Assembly: GCA_951804985.1 (NCBI GenBank)
Contig: OX638134.1
Location: 78,967,679 to 79,031,678 of the forward strand
Direction of reading: 5' to 3'
Origin: Dryomyza anilis
Lineage: Eukaryota > Arthropoda > Insecta > Diptera > Dryomyzidae
DNA length: 64,000 nucleotides
This document shows positions 37,311 through 51,119 of the stretch, in pieces. The notes below the pieces were generated by a model. That model made no database searches. It saw only the letters and a list, made by a program, of their open reading frames with translations, and was not told the DNA's origin. The translations under genes were made by a program, and so were the position numbers. The stretch's first letter is position 1. Each line of letters starts with the position of its first letter.

Positions 37311-37761
37311 TTAGATGGTATGAGAGGTACCACGTCCCATTCCATTGTAAAGCATAAAATCGTGTTCTGCCACCTCTAAACGATTTTTGATTTGACTACA
37401 ATTCTGAATATATTACGTTTTGAACGTACTTCAACTTTTTGAGGAATGTCCTGTTGACATTTCGAAAAATACGTAATTTTTGGATTACTCTAATAGGAGT
37501 GCATAGCGATTTCATGCAGTAATTTTACATAATATTATTATATTTTGATAATTCGAAAAATTTCGAATATGCAATTTTATGTACTTTTAAGAACTGTTAA
37601 AGCGTGTCTATTAACTCATAGTATTTAAAAATGTATTTTCAAAAATGAAAAATTAATATAAATTTGTATTTTTTATCATGTTATACCCAATGTCTGTAAT
37701 TTTTGTAAAGCAATATGTGTTGCTGTTTCAGAAAATATTACCGTCTGAAAATAGCCTACGT

Positions 37762-39293
37762 ACACAGAAAAAAAATTCATAAATATGATGAATTTATTCA
37801 TAAATATTATGAATTTTTCACCAACTACCAGATTCATCATATTGATACCACCGTTCATTAAATGACATATTAATGAATCCATTCATTATATATATGGATA
37901 AAATATTCAATACAAAGAATTTGAATTGTCATATTGATGAATTTGTTCATAATATTTTTCAATTTTTTTTTTTTTATAAAATAATTCGAAAAAAAAGTGT
38001 TATAAAAATTTTATTTAAAGAAAACAGTGAAAAAATTAAAAAAAATTCGAAAATAAAAATTTTCGGACAAAAAAAAATTGTTCCGAAAAAAAATGTTTTT
38101 CGAAAAAAAAATTTTCGAAGAAGGAAGTTTTCGCAAAAAACAAATTGTTTTCGGAAAATTAAAAAAAAAAAAAACATTTTTCAAAAGTGTATTTTTTAAA
38201 AATATAGCTTTTTATTAATTAAATGTTGTAATTATAATAAATATATTCATGCCGATTATGGAATCCAATGCGGCGGGAGTAGATTCGATTCACTTTTTCG
38301 TAGTAATTATATTATTGAATTCGCTCGAATCAACTACCTTATCGATCCTCCAAAAACACTCCGAAAACATCTGTTTGCTGTCAAAAGGAAAATGTAATAA
38401 AATTAAACAAAGTGAAATTGATTCAACTGGACTTATTTTTTATTTTGAAGACGATCGCCATAATGTCGGCAGACAGACAAAGCAAATATTATAGAATTGA
38501 AGAAGGGTGCAGTTGAAAAGTGATTTGATATCTATGAAGACCAAATCCGCCACGTTTTCAATACTATAGATATTTTCTTCAAATTCGCGAATGGCTATAT
38601 CGCCGCAGTAAATCCCAGGGATTCAATAATAAGTTTTAAGCAATTTTCCCGCCGCAATGGATTTCCGGGATTCCATAATCGGCATGATTATTAAACATTA
38701 ATATTAATATTATGAATGGTTCTTCAATAAATGAATCATGGTTTGAAGAACGGAATTCATCAATATGATGCACATTTATTTTCTGTGTAAGAAATTATTC
38801 GTACTCTCGAACATCATATTGAAGAACGAAATATTTAATACAATGAATTTGAATCGTCATATTGATGAATTTCGAAAAATAAATTAAAAAAAAAAATCGA
38901 AAAAAAAATGTTTCACAAAAAAAAATGTTTCACAAAAAAAAAATCGCAATTTTTTTTAAATATTTTTTTTAAATATAACATTTTATTAAAAAAAGTAATA
39001 ATTACAAATAAATATATTATAAAACATTTTACAAATTTATGCATGTAGAGCAAGCTTTTTATTAGAAGCTTTTTATAAGAAAACATACAAAAACTACTTG
39101 AGAATGGCAAAAAATGAATGAAAAATAAATATTTTGATTGAAATTTGGTTTGATGAACAGCATTCTTTAATATGAAGTAAAATATGTTGTATTTTATGTT
39201 TTTGTTCATTAATATGATGAACAGTTACCAACTGTTCATCATGGTTTGAAGAACGGAATTCATCAATATGATGTACATTTTTTTTTCTGTGTA
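37762..39293. mobile_element. Tandemly duplicated ACACAGAAAAAA-end element with a nested insertion
   Basis: The left end is ACACAGAAAAAAAATTCAT. Two right ends follow, both ATTCATCAATATGATG-(C/T)ACATTT..TTCTGTGTA, at 38789 and 39293. An internal phrase (TTGAATTGTCATATTGATGA) at about 37920 recurs near 38857, an offset of about 938 bp. I read it as two copies of one AT-rich element in tandem, the first carrying the 439-bp element at 38248-38686. The inside is full of ATGATGAAT/ATTCATCAT inverted repeats. Confidence 0.55.
38248..38686. mobile_element. 439-bp nested element with perfect 19-bp terminal repeats
   Basis: It begins CATGCCGATTATGGAATCC and ends with the exact inverse, GGATTCCATAATCGGCATG. 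A second inverted pair, GCGGCGGGA and TCCCGCCGC, lies just inside. Flanks on both sides read ATT, a possible 3-bp target duplication. It is more GC-rich than its host and encodes no transposase, so it is a young-looking non-autonomous DNA element. Confidence 0.7.
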
Positions 39294-40311
39294 AATCTTG
39301 AGTTATAATTAATTATTTGTTATTTTAATTTGTAGCACTGTGTAATTGTTCTGGATCTTGTTGCTGTTTATTTGCCACGCATTTGTCATGATTTTTCATA
39401 TTTTTTTTATAGTTGTTTATGTGTTAAAGTTGTTTATCTATTTTACAAAAAAAGAAAAAAACAATTTCAAAGCACCGGAGCATGTAAATGGAGCATGTAA
39501 ATAATAGCGCCGCAAATTGCCACGTTATTTGTAGCTGATAACCACTAGTTGTTATTGTTGCTATTGTCCCTATTATTGCTTAAATTTTATTGATAAATGG
39601 AAATTTATTATAAATATTCTGAAAAACATAATGCATGCGAAAAACAGTAAATTGAGTTGACCAGTAAATAATTTTATTTGGGGGTATTTTATATAAAGTG
39701 CTTTGAAATTTAAATTGCATAATATGAAAATCATTTATGGAGACATTTTTTGATTATTTGGAATATTTTTGAATATTTTTATTAAAGATTTATGATTATC
39801 CAGAGCATATTCGAAAGTAACGATCAAAATTACAATCATGTTTTCCATCTATTTAACTATTTAAAATATGCTTTTTTTTATATAACAAATTTAGCAATAA
39901 AAATTCTTAGGCATGTAAATTAAAAATATCATTTCTTCATATTTTAAGTATGCTTATTCTTATTGCATACTCAGTTTTTTCCTATTTTGAAAAAAATTCT
40001 GGTAAACGAAATGATATATCAGTAACTTTTATACAATTTAAGATTTTTAAACGTATGCCGTATTAATAGGGCATATTTTAAAAAAATAGAACAAATGCAT
40101 TCTGCATTACTATAAATCATTTTCTTGTTTATTTTTATATCATAAATACTAAAAAAAAAATACAAAAATAGTTTAAAAAAATCAAAAATTTTCAAATTAA
40201 TATCCAAATAAAATAAAATAAAATAATATTGGAATATTAGCAGGCATTAGTATATTGAAATTAGTCATGAGAATTAAAAGAAAAAATATTGCATTTAAAG
40301 TTTTTTTATTT
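39294..40311. other. AT-rich intergenic stretch
   Basis: I see nothing beyond A/T runs. No exon or repeat array. Confidence 0.4.
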
Positions 40312-40744
40312 ATCCCTAGTAGAAATTTTGGTAGAGCCATGGTCATGAAGTGATCATGTCATTATTTGAGATGGTCGGGATATGACGAGGCCCATAATGT
40401 CTTTGTAACGCAGTGTCCTGATCATGTACTGACCTCAGGCCATGATCATGTACTGATCGGGCAATTCCCCATTTTATTATTTACCCGACAATTGCCTTGT
40501 CAGAGCCCGAGCATAATAGGGTTTCTCTCATTAAATCTCGATCATTGTCTGATGTCATTTCGTTATGAGGAACAAATAATGTAGCTATGATCAGGAACAT
40601 TGACTATTTAGATAATGCAAACCCTGGTATGGTAAGCATGATAAGGGCATGCAAAGGCAATGATCATATTTTCTCTAATAGGGTTTACCCAACGACAACC
40701 CGATCATTTCACGATGGCGCATCGGGCAAATTTCTACTAGGGAT
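40312..40744. mobile_element. 433-bp MITE with perfect 17-bp terminal repeats
   Basis: ATCCCTAGTAGAAATTT at 40312-40328 is matched exactly by its inverse at 40728-40744. The interior is GC-richer than its surroundings and carries several TGATCATG/CATGATCA palindromes. The right terminus is followed by a partial repeat of itself (CTACTAGGGATAGT). No coding frame. Confidence 0.7.
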
Positions 40745-41529
40745 AGTCTACTAGGGATAGTCTACAGTGTCTAAAAATATCGATAGCAATATTCATAAAA
40801 ATGACATGTACTAGTGAAAAAAAGAGTAATAAATCATGTTCAGCATACGTGAATTATTTAGAATTGAAAACAAAGGAAGCAAAGTAAAAACTATCACTTT
40901 TTATTACTTTGCTGTTGATCAGTAGCAAGAGTTTCATTACAGTAAAGAGCAATGCTTCGAAAGGAAGCAACAGAGGAGTACTTCGAAAGAAAGCATACCT
41001 ATTGCTTTTAATTAAGCAATGCTTCAAGATTTGAAATACTTTTACTACTTGATTTTGAAATGCTTTACAACATTTATCTATATTGCTCTATGCGCTGTGC
41101 TAAAATACTTTTTTAACTCTTAAAAAAATATAGAAAGACTTTTGATTTTCGAAACTAAACACTGTACGAATTTAGTTAACATCAAATTGTGATTAAAACT
41201 AAAATTTTTGAAATAGTTGAACAAAATTAGAAAAAAAACAATTGGTCATATAATAAAAAATCAACTTTACACAAAACTTGCAGCAAATGCTCCGAAATGT
41301 TAAAATGTTTCGCATTTCTTTCAATTACAATGCTTAAAACTATTGGATAATGTTCGAAAATATAAAATTTTCAATTGGTAGGTATTAATCAAAATGTTAA
41401 ACTGATCTGAAATGAAACCGACCATTCTGAAATTAAGTAAAAAATTTGCTCCAAAAAATGTTGCTAAAAAGTAAATACTTTTTTTTTATTAATATGACGA
41501 ATGTAGAACAGAAGTATTTCAATCGCAAT
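40745..41529. other. AT-rich intergenic stretch
   Basis: No gene or clear array. Phrases such as GAAAGCAA and AGCAATGCTT recur between 40950 and 41030 without regular spacing. Confidence 0.4.
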
Positions 41530-43130
41530 AACATTTAAAAAGCAAAGAGCGAAAGTATTCGAATCACAGCAGAAATCGAAAAACAAGGATTGATAGTTTT
41601 GAAATCGCATCATCATTTTAATGAAAAATAAAGAGAGTTTTGGAATCGAGCCACAACATTTAAAAACCGAAGAGCGAGAGTTTAGGAATCTAGACAGTAT
41701 TTAAAAAGCAAAGAGCAAGAGTTTTATAATTGATACAGCATTTAAACAGAAAATAGCAAACATTTTAGAATTCATACCGCATTTAAAATGGGATCAAGAC
41801 AACATTTAAAAGCAAAGAGCGAGAGTTTTAGAATTAAGACAGTATTTAAAATGCAAGGAACGTGAGTTTTGGAATCGATACATCATTTTAGAAGTAAATA
41901 GCGAGATTTTGGGAATAGAGGCAGTATTTAAACAGCAAAGAGTGAGAGTTTTGGACTAGAGATAGCGTTTAAAATGCAAAGAGCGTCAGTTTTAGAATCG
42001 TGGCAGCATTAAAACAGCAAATAGTGACAATTTTATAATCGAGACAGCATTTATAATGGGATCAAGACAGCATTTAACAGCAAAGAGCGAGAGTTTTAGA
42101 ATCAAATCAGTATTTAAAAGGCAAGGAGCGAGAGGTTTGGAGTCGATACTTCATTTAAAAAGCAAAGAGCGAGAGTTTGGGAATCGATGCGGCATTTAAA
42201 CAGCAAAGAGCGAGAGTTTTGGAATAGAGGCAGCATTTAGAAAGCAAAAAGTAAGAGTTTGGGAATCGAGGCAGCATTCAAACAGCAAATAGCGACAATT
42301 TTATAATCGAGACAGCATTTAAAATTGGATCGAGACAGCATTTAACAGCAAAGAGCGAGAGTTTTAGAATCATATCAGTATTTAAAAGGCAAGGAGCGAG
42401 AGGTTTGGAGTCGATACTTCATTTAAAAAGCAAAGAGTGAGAGTTTGGAAATCGATGCGGCATTTAAACAGCAAAGAGCGAGAGTTTTGGAATAGAGGCA
42501 GCATTTAAAAAGCAAAAAGTAAGAGTTTGGGAATCGAGGCAGCGTTTAAACAGCAAATAGCGACAATTTTATAATCGAGACAGCATTTAAAATTGGATCG
42601 AGACAGCATTTAACAGCAAAGAGCGAGAGTTTTAGAATCAAATCAGTATTTCAAAGGCAAGGTGCGAGAGGTTTGGAGTCGATACTTCATTTAAAAAGCA
42701 AAGAGCGAGAGTTTGGGAATCGATGCGGCATTTAAACAGCAAAGAGCGAGAGTTTTGGAATAGAGTCAGCATTTAAAAAGCAAAAGGTAAGAGTTTGGGA
42801 ATCGAGGCAGTATTTGAAAAGTAAAAATCGAATTTTTTGTGAATCGAGACAGCATTTAAAATACAAGAAGCGAGAGTTTTGGAACCGACACATCATTTTA
42901 AAAGGAAAGAATGAAAGTTTGGGGATTGGGGCAGAAAATAAAAAGCGAAGAGCGAATGTTTTAGAATCAAGACAGCATTTAAATGCAAAAAGCTAGAGTT
43001 TGGGAATCGAGACAGGATTTACAATGCAAAGAGCGATTGTTTTAGAATGTAGATAATATTTAAAAAGCAAAGAGCGAGAGTTTTGTAAACGAAGTGGAAT
43101 TTAAAAAACCAAGTCCGGGAGTTTTGGAAT
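41530..43130. repeat. 39-bp minisatellite with a 268-bp higher-order repeat
   Basis: The unit is roughly AAAGCAAAGAGCGAGAGTTT, then TGGAATCGAGACAGCATTT. In the middle a set of about seven distinct units is amplified as a block. The marker CAGCAAATAG-GACAATTTT starts at about 42015, 42283 and 42551, an exact 268-bp spacing. Flanking units are more diverged. It ends about 580 bp before the next receptor gene. Confidence 0.9.
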
Positions 43131-43710
43131 TCCTCGAGCAATTTAAAACATAATAATTGACCTTGGGAAGTATGATTTGTCATGAGTTTTGGCAACATTA
43201 ATATTTCATATTTTAATAAATTATGTTTAGAATTTCTTAAAATCTTTAACCGTTAAATAAAAATAAAAAATTGAAAACTATTCAAAATGGATACCCAACA
43301 CGAAAGTTTTACTGAATAATTTGTCTATAAAGCATAACTCAGTCATTCAAATTTAGACCACCCCTTAAGTGCGTGACAAATCAGAAAACATGCTACCACA
43401 TATACTATGACAGTTGCCCACTTCTGCCAGACAGCACCACTTAAAAAAACTTCTCCTCACGGCATTTATGACAAACTAAGTAGTAATTATTATATTATCA
43501 AGTATTATTTTGAAACACGTTGCAAATACTAGCGCAATTTTATATGTGATTGGATCAGTCTAAATGCAAATGCCGAACAAATAGTTGTGAAATTAGCAAA
43601 TAACTGAAGAAATATTTAAAATAAATAGTTATAAAAATATTATAAAACTATTTGAAAAATTATAAATAATAATTAAAAATTTAAAATAGATAATTTTTAA
43701 AATTTTTTCA
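43131..43710 (+). promoter_or_regulatory. 5' flank of the second sugar receptor
   Basis: AT-rich, repeat-free sequence between the minisatellite and the start codon. It should contain the promoter. No TATA or initiator match that I would defend. Confidence 0.3.
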
Positions 43711-46700
43711 ATGTTCGGCCGTCGTAAATTACGCGAAATCATTAGCAGACAACAGCTGGAACTGAAACGCATAAATAACATAAAAATGTTATGCGTTCGT
43801 AAAGTGGCACCATCTCCATTGCCGCCGCCCATCACACCAACGCATTATTTTAACGAGGAGAATGTTTTTAATTATGTCAAAACCCCGAAGGAGGCACGTG
43901 CGGCGGCCACGGCGGCAATAGAAGCACCGCCGGACTATAAACATATGGATATTTTTCAACGCGCCGTATGTCCCAGTGAGTATTTGTTTATGTAGGTGGC
44001 TGCATTTGAATGAGATTTTTGTAATTTATTTATGTTTAGTTTTTATGCATATTAATTCTCATATTGCAAAATATTTTTATATTTTTGTTCTCAACTAAAC
44101 TAACTACTAATTAAGCGATTTTCGCATTTGCACATTCGGTTATTTATTTAGTGGTTTTTGTGGGTTTTAGCTGGAAACCACTAATGCCAACCACGCTTAA
44201 AACTAGTTGGAAAATTTGACGCTAATAAGGTGGTTTTGTTGTGGGAGCTCATTAAAATTGTTTTTAATTTATTTTTAGATATTAAATAATTTACATAGAA
44301 ATATAATGCATTTATTCTATTTATTTATAAAATTATTTTAGTTTCCACTTAATTTAAAATGTACACAGAATTATGTATTTTCAATTTAAAATTGATACTA
44401 TATAATAAAAATTATTTTTAGATTTTAAAAGTTATTCAATTTTGAATCATTTTCATTGATGTTCTGTATAATGTTATACATTCGTCAAAATTAATGCAGT
44501 AAAATTAACTACATGTTTTAATAAATTGTAGTTTTACTACATTTTTTGATTTTGAAATATATTTGTGTTTATTTTTCTTGATTTTAGTATATTATGTATT
44601 CGTATATTATGTATTTCTACATATTGCAGAATTTTCTACATATCTGCATTTTTTTTTCGTAATAAAAGACGACGCACGTTCTGCTAAATTATTCAGGTAC
44701 AAAAGAAACCCAGGCAGTACAAAAATAGCTACAGAATGTAGTCAATACCTGATCAAGTAATTTACGTACACTTCACGTACACAGGCATTATAAATAAATG
44801 CATAATGTAGTTTTTTGAACACAAATGTATTGACATTTTTTTTTTATTTTTTTTCGATATTAAAGTATAGTAAAATGAAATACATTTGCTTATGAACCTA
44901 AATTAAGTACATTGTATTTGTTTTTATAGTTGGAATATTTGGGATTGTTTTGGATTGTTTGGAATGATTGAAATAATGAAGATGATTGGAATGGTTAAGA
45001 TGGTTGGGATGATTGGAATCGTAGGAATGATTAGAATGATTGGAAATATTGGAAATGTTGAAATGGTAGGGATGTTTTATATAATGGGTTTGGTTCGGAC
45101 TATTATAAATTGTTAGACAGTTTGGAAGAATGGCTGTGGGGTTTTTACGGAGAAAATTACTTACGAATGTTTTATGAATACTTGCTTACTTACTTAAATG
45201 GCCCTTACAACCGTGGGTCGGTTTTGGCCGCTGAGATGATCCGCGCCAGTCGGATCTGCTTTGCGCGCGCTGACGCCATTTAGAAATACCAAGCGTTGCC
45301 AGGTTGTCCTCAACTTGGTCTTTCCAACGCAGATTTGGACGCCCTCTTCTACGCTGTCCACCTTCGAGTTTCGATTCAAGCACCTTCTTGGCTGGAGTGT
45401 TTTCATCCATTCGTTCGACATGACCTAGCCAGCGAAGCCGCTGGATCATGATGCGCTTGACTATGTCAATGTCGTCGAATAACTCATACAGCTCGTGGTT
45501 CATCCTGATTCGATAATCGTTAGCAAAGCAGATAGTGCCAAAGATTTTACGGAGAATTTTTCTCTCGAACGCTCCCAGTACTCTCTCATCGGCGGAGGCC
45601 AGCGTCCATGTTTCTGCACCATAAAGTAGGACGGGCATGATGAGTGACTTGTAGAGCGTAATTTTTGTCCGGCGAGAGAGGGCTCTGCTTCTCAATTGCC
45701 TACTGAGCCCAAAGTAGCACCTGTTGGCAAGAGTTATTCTCCGTTTGATCTCCAGGCTGACGTCGTTGTTGCTGTTTACGCTGGATTCCAGATAGACGAA
45801 GTCCTTCACAACGTCGAACTTGTGGGTGTCAAAATCAGCTTTTTGTCCAAGACGCACGGACTCTTTTTTGCTTGTTGACACAAGGAACTTCGTCTTGTCC
45901 TCGTTCACCGCTAGACCCATTCGACGCGACTCTTTCTCCAATCTGGAGAATGCTGCGCTGACTGCTCGTGTGCTCCTGCCAATGATATCAATATCGTCGG
46001 CATATGCGAGCAGCATGACACTTTTGTTGAGGATAGTGCCGCTTTGACGGAGTTCGGTAGCTCGAACTATTTTCTCCATCAATAAGTTAAAAAAGTCGCA
46101 CGATAGGGAGTCACCCTGTCTGAAACCTCGTTCGGTATGAAATGGCTCGGAGAGGTCTTTTCCTATTCTCACTGAGCAACGTGTGTTGCTCAGGGTCATC
46201 CTGCAAAGCCTTATAAGTTTCGCAGGTATACCCAACTCAGACATTGCGGCGTATAATCGTTCCCTTATCGGAGTGACGAAGGCGGGTTTATAGTCGACTA
46301 ATAGGTGGTAGGTGTCGATCTGTTTTTCTAGGGTCTTTTCCTGGATTAGGCGCAATGTGAAAATCTGGTCTATGGTGGACTTTCCAGGTCTGAAGCCGCA
46401 CTGATAAGGTCCAATCAGTCTGTTGACGATGGGCTTCAGTCTTTCACATAATACGCTCGATAGAACCTTGTATGCGATATTGAGTAGGCTGATCCCACGG
46501 TAGTTGGCGCAGATAGTGGGATCCCCTTTCTTAAGGATTGGGCAGAGTACACTGTGGTTCCAGTCACTTGGCATGCTTTCATCCGACCATATTCTGCTTA
46601 CGAGCTCGTGCATGCTCTCTATTAGCTCTTCGCCTCCGGTCTTAAACAATTCAGCAGGCAGGCCATCAGCACCTGCGGCTTTGTTGTTTTTCAGCCGAGC

Positions 46701-49700
46701 AATGGCTGTTCTGACCTTGTCATGGTCGGGTGGCGGAATCTCAACGTCGTCATCAAGTACTGGGGTTGCCGGGTTTGCTTCTCTATCGGTGGAATTGCGG
46801 TCATCATCACCGGTCAGCAGTTTAGAGAAGTGATCCCTCCATATTTTCAGTGTGCTCTGGATAGCTGTCACTAGATTTCCGTTCTCATCTTTACAGGAAG
46901 AGGCTCCGGATTTTGAATTTGTTTTATGAATAATACGTTTTATGAATAATACGTTCATAAAACATATTTTCTGAAACTAAATTACATAAATATTTAAATG
47001 TTTACCAAAAATTCAATTGTTTACTAAAAATGAAATTTTTAAATAAAAAAACATTTTTTTCAATAAAAAAACATTTTTTCACTAAGAATTGAATTTTTAT
47101 TTAAAATTACATTTTTCTCTGAATATTAAATTTTTCACTATATATTCATTTTTTTAATATAAATTTAATTTTTCCCTAAAATAAATTTTGACTTAAAATT
47201 CAGTTTTCCACTAAATATTATTTATGAATTATATTCATGAATTATGTATAATACTAAAAAGAAAAAAGTGCAAAATTCATGTATACAAAATTTTAAATCA
47301 CTATGCATTTATTATGAATAGAATTCATACATTTTACAAATTTTTTATTAATTATTAAAATCGTCCTTGAGCGTCGGTAGCTCAAGGTTAGTGCGTTGGA
47401 CTGCGAACCGAAACGTCCCTTTGGAATTGTTTTTCCATTTGGAGACTACGGATATTTGGCATAATGTATGAAATTTTGATCATGAATTATGAATAATAAA
47501 TCATAAAATGTATTCCAGAACATAAAATATATTTTAGAAGCCTGAACTGGGGCTAACAACATCTTTTCATAGAAACATTTCGCTATACCGCGCTACCTCG
47601 CGGCAGTAAATGGCAAACCTACGAGAGTAAAACATTGCCTATGAAAAGCTCTCACCTGCCATTCGGATTCGGCATTAAACTGTAGGTCCGACCACTTTTA
47701 GTACAAATATAAGACGCACAGCTCAAAATGGTGAGAGAACTCGGCATAATTTCTTATAGGACTATAACGATAAACTATTATTATTATGTATTCCATATCC
47801 TATTCCAATTACTCATGACTTATGAATATCTTATACATAAAACATGAGTAAACATAAGAATAATTTTTTTATCAATCAATCATAATAATTGATTTTTACT
47901 ATAATCATATATTATGAATAAAATCCAAATTATTACTGTGATTACTTATTCTTGACTGGATATCAGGATTAATTTTTGCTAAATTTATTTTTATAATATA
48001 TGATTTAGTAGAACATTTCTCTCCCTGTTATTGGATTCGAATGTTGGAGATGGTTGGGATGGTTGGGATGGTTAGGATGGTTGTATATATCGTATGTTTT
48101 GATATGGTAAAATTAAATAATATGTCGTGTATAGAAGAGTATGTAAGAACATATTTTATTATATTTTAGTATGTCTAATTCACTTTATAATATTATATTT
48201 ATATATATTGTTTCAAAAAAAGAATGTGTTCCAAAAACAATCTGGTGCTATTTTAAGATTTTTCAAACTAAAAACAATCTAGCTAGTGTAAAAAAGAACG
48301 CACAAACTTGTTTAAAATTTAAGTCTCATGAACTTGAATTGAAATTTAGTTTGTCGTTCTTTTTTTACATTAACTAGAATGCTTTTAGCCTGAAATAACT
48401 TAAAATCGAATAAAGAATATACCGAAATAAGAACACGCGAACTTAATTTTCAGAACACATTATTTTTTCTGTGTTAAGATATATAAAATATGTACGTACG
48501 TAAGTTTGAAAATTATTGTAAATTTAATTTATTTTCATCGTTTTTTGTGCCCTCTTTCGTATCCTCTCTAAAAACTGAGAAATATTCTTATTGTAAATCC
48601 ACATTAAAAACGCACTAATTTTTAAAAACAGCGGTTATCATAAATAGAATGTACCGAAAAACAGGGTTGTAGCATATTATATTCAGCATTACCCTCCCAC
48701 TTTATAGTACACAGAAAAAAATCGACATAAATATAGGAACCTCTATTAATTGTATTCATTAATCAATCCAGCAATGAAATTCACTAATTTAATGAAAACA
48801 TTTGTTGTTCTTCGTTAAATCAGCAATTCCGTTTGCTAATATGAATATTTGTACGTCAATGCAGCAAATTAATTTGTCAACTAAACTATCTGTTGCATTA
48901 ACGTACAAATATTCATATTAGCGAACGCAAATGTTTTCATTAAATTAGTAATTTTAATTGCTGCATTGATACCTATATTAATTGACCAATATTAATTGTA
49001 TTCATTAATCAATCCAGCAATGAAATTCACTAATTTAATGAAAACATTTGTTGTTCTTCGTTAAATCAGCAATTCCGTTTGCTAATATGAATATTTGTAC
49101 GTCAATGCAGCAAATTAATTTGTCGACTAAACTATTCGCTGCATTGACGTACAGATATTCATATTAGCGAACGCAAATGTTTTCATTAAATTAGTAATTT
49201 TAATTGCTGCATTGATTAATGAATGCAATTAATATCGGTTGCTATGTTTATGTCGATTATTTTTTATGTGTACGAAGAATATACTATTTCCAGAATTAAA
49301 GTGTAAATTTCATTCGGAAAAATTAGCAAACTAGGGATTTCCAAATGAAAAAAGAAATACAAATTGGATTTTGGGTATAGAAAGACGTACAGTCTTCCGA
49401 AAAGCAGTACGATTTGAAGTCTTACGTATACATATTGAAAATTAATTATTTTAATAAAATTATAATAATTAAAATACAAAAATTTATCATAATTTTTCTA
49501 ATTCAAAATTCGTTGCCATTATGGTGCAGTTTTAATTATAGGACAGTGTTTTGCAGTGATGCCAGTAAAAGGTGTACTGAAGTCGAATCCGCGTCATCTG
49601 CGTTTTTCTTTTAAATCCCCGCAAATGATGTTGACATTATTTTTCATTGGATCCAGTTTAATGGTAACCTTTGCAGCGCTGAAAAATTTAGTGAACATTG

Positions 49701-51072
49701 GAATAACTGCAAAGAATATTGGTGAGTTATTGAAATAAATTTAAAAATAATAAACATTCAAAATCGTATGATTATTTCAGAATTTAATTCTTTAATACAG
49801 TATTCACAAATTTTAATTTAATATGTAATCACTTTTTTTTTGTGCATTAAATTTGGATTCAATTTTGAATCAATTCAATTTTGAATTTACGTACCGAAAT
49901 GCACACTATGAGTTCCCGACGAGTCCATTTCCCACATCGATTTACATAACCAATAGAGCATTTTTAGGGGTGGACCTTTTCGATCAAATTCTATATAAAT
50001 GTATTGTTAGTAAAATGTACATTTTATAAGAGACCTTTAAATTTTTTTTTAATTTTTGTGAATTTCAGAACTACAGTTTATAAATTTTAGATTTCCAATC
50101 TCGTTGTCAGAATCAGTTCTCGTTCTTTTTGTTATTAAAATATAATTCTAATATTTATATTTTTTGGTTGTTTGGTTAGTAAAATTTATTTTTTTGTTCA
50201 ATACATTCAAAATATGGGGACAAAAAGTAACTTAAACAAAACAGAACAGAAATCGAATCCAAAATCGTAATTTTGAAGCGGTGTACCAAAATCGTTTCGT
50301 TATAAAAACTTAAAACGGAAACAGTAACCGGAACCGAAACAAGCAAAAATATTGAAACTGATATTCGCTTAGATTTTAATACTAGTTAAACATTTAATAA
50401 AATTATATTTTATATTATTTTCATTTATGCTCTTAAAAATTCATGTTAATCACATAAAAAAATAATATTTTACAGTTGGTATTGTGTTCTTTGCCTGTGT
50501 GCAGTTTGCCTGCCTGCTGTTTCTGTCGTTGGCCCCACGCTGGCCACATCTGATGCGTTACTGGACAAAAACCGAGTTGATTTTCACCCGAGCACCATAT
50601 GAGAGACCACACAGAAATCTTGCGAAACGTGTACGATTCGCAGCGGTGGTTATTATAATTTTGTCAATAGGTAAGCGGAAGGGAATTAATTTATTTAATT
50701 AAAAATTTTCAAATATTTACATAAATATTCTTAAAAAGTTCAAGAGTCCATAAATAATGTAAAAAGCTGTTTATTTTAATAAAATTATTTTTTGTATATA
50801 GCACTAACATTCTACATCCCTTTGTAAAAAACAAAATTATTTAATGTTAGCTGTGTTTAAATAAAAAAATATTTTTATTAATGAAAATGACACTCATACG
50901 TCATGTTGTACTAAAAATAATTTGTAATCTTAATTTTTTGATTTATTAATATTTATTTTTAATTTATTATTTTATTTATTTTTAATTTATTATTTTATTT
51001 ATTTTTAATTTATTATTTTATTTATTAATCATTTATTTATTCATTCATTCATTCATTTATTTATTTATATAT

Positions 51073-51119
<47 letters not shown>

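Noticed and set aside
45181..46920. Source LINE for the SINE family
   Set aside because: The 3' ends do not match: the LINE ends in AAGT repeats, the SINE in ATT repeats after CGCCAAACT.
45186..46958. Host gene encoding a 590-residue protein
   Set aside because: All blocks are reverse transcriptase, and the first 13 codons come from the target-site duplication.
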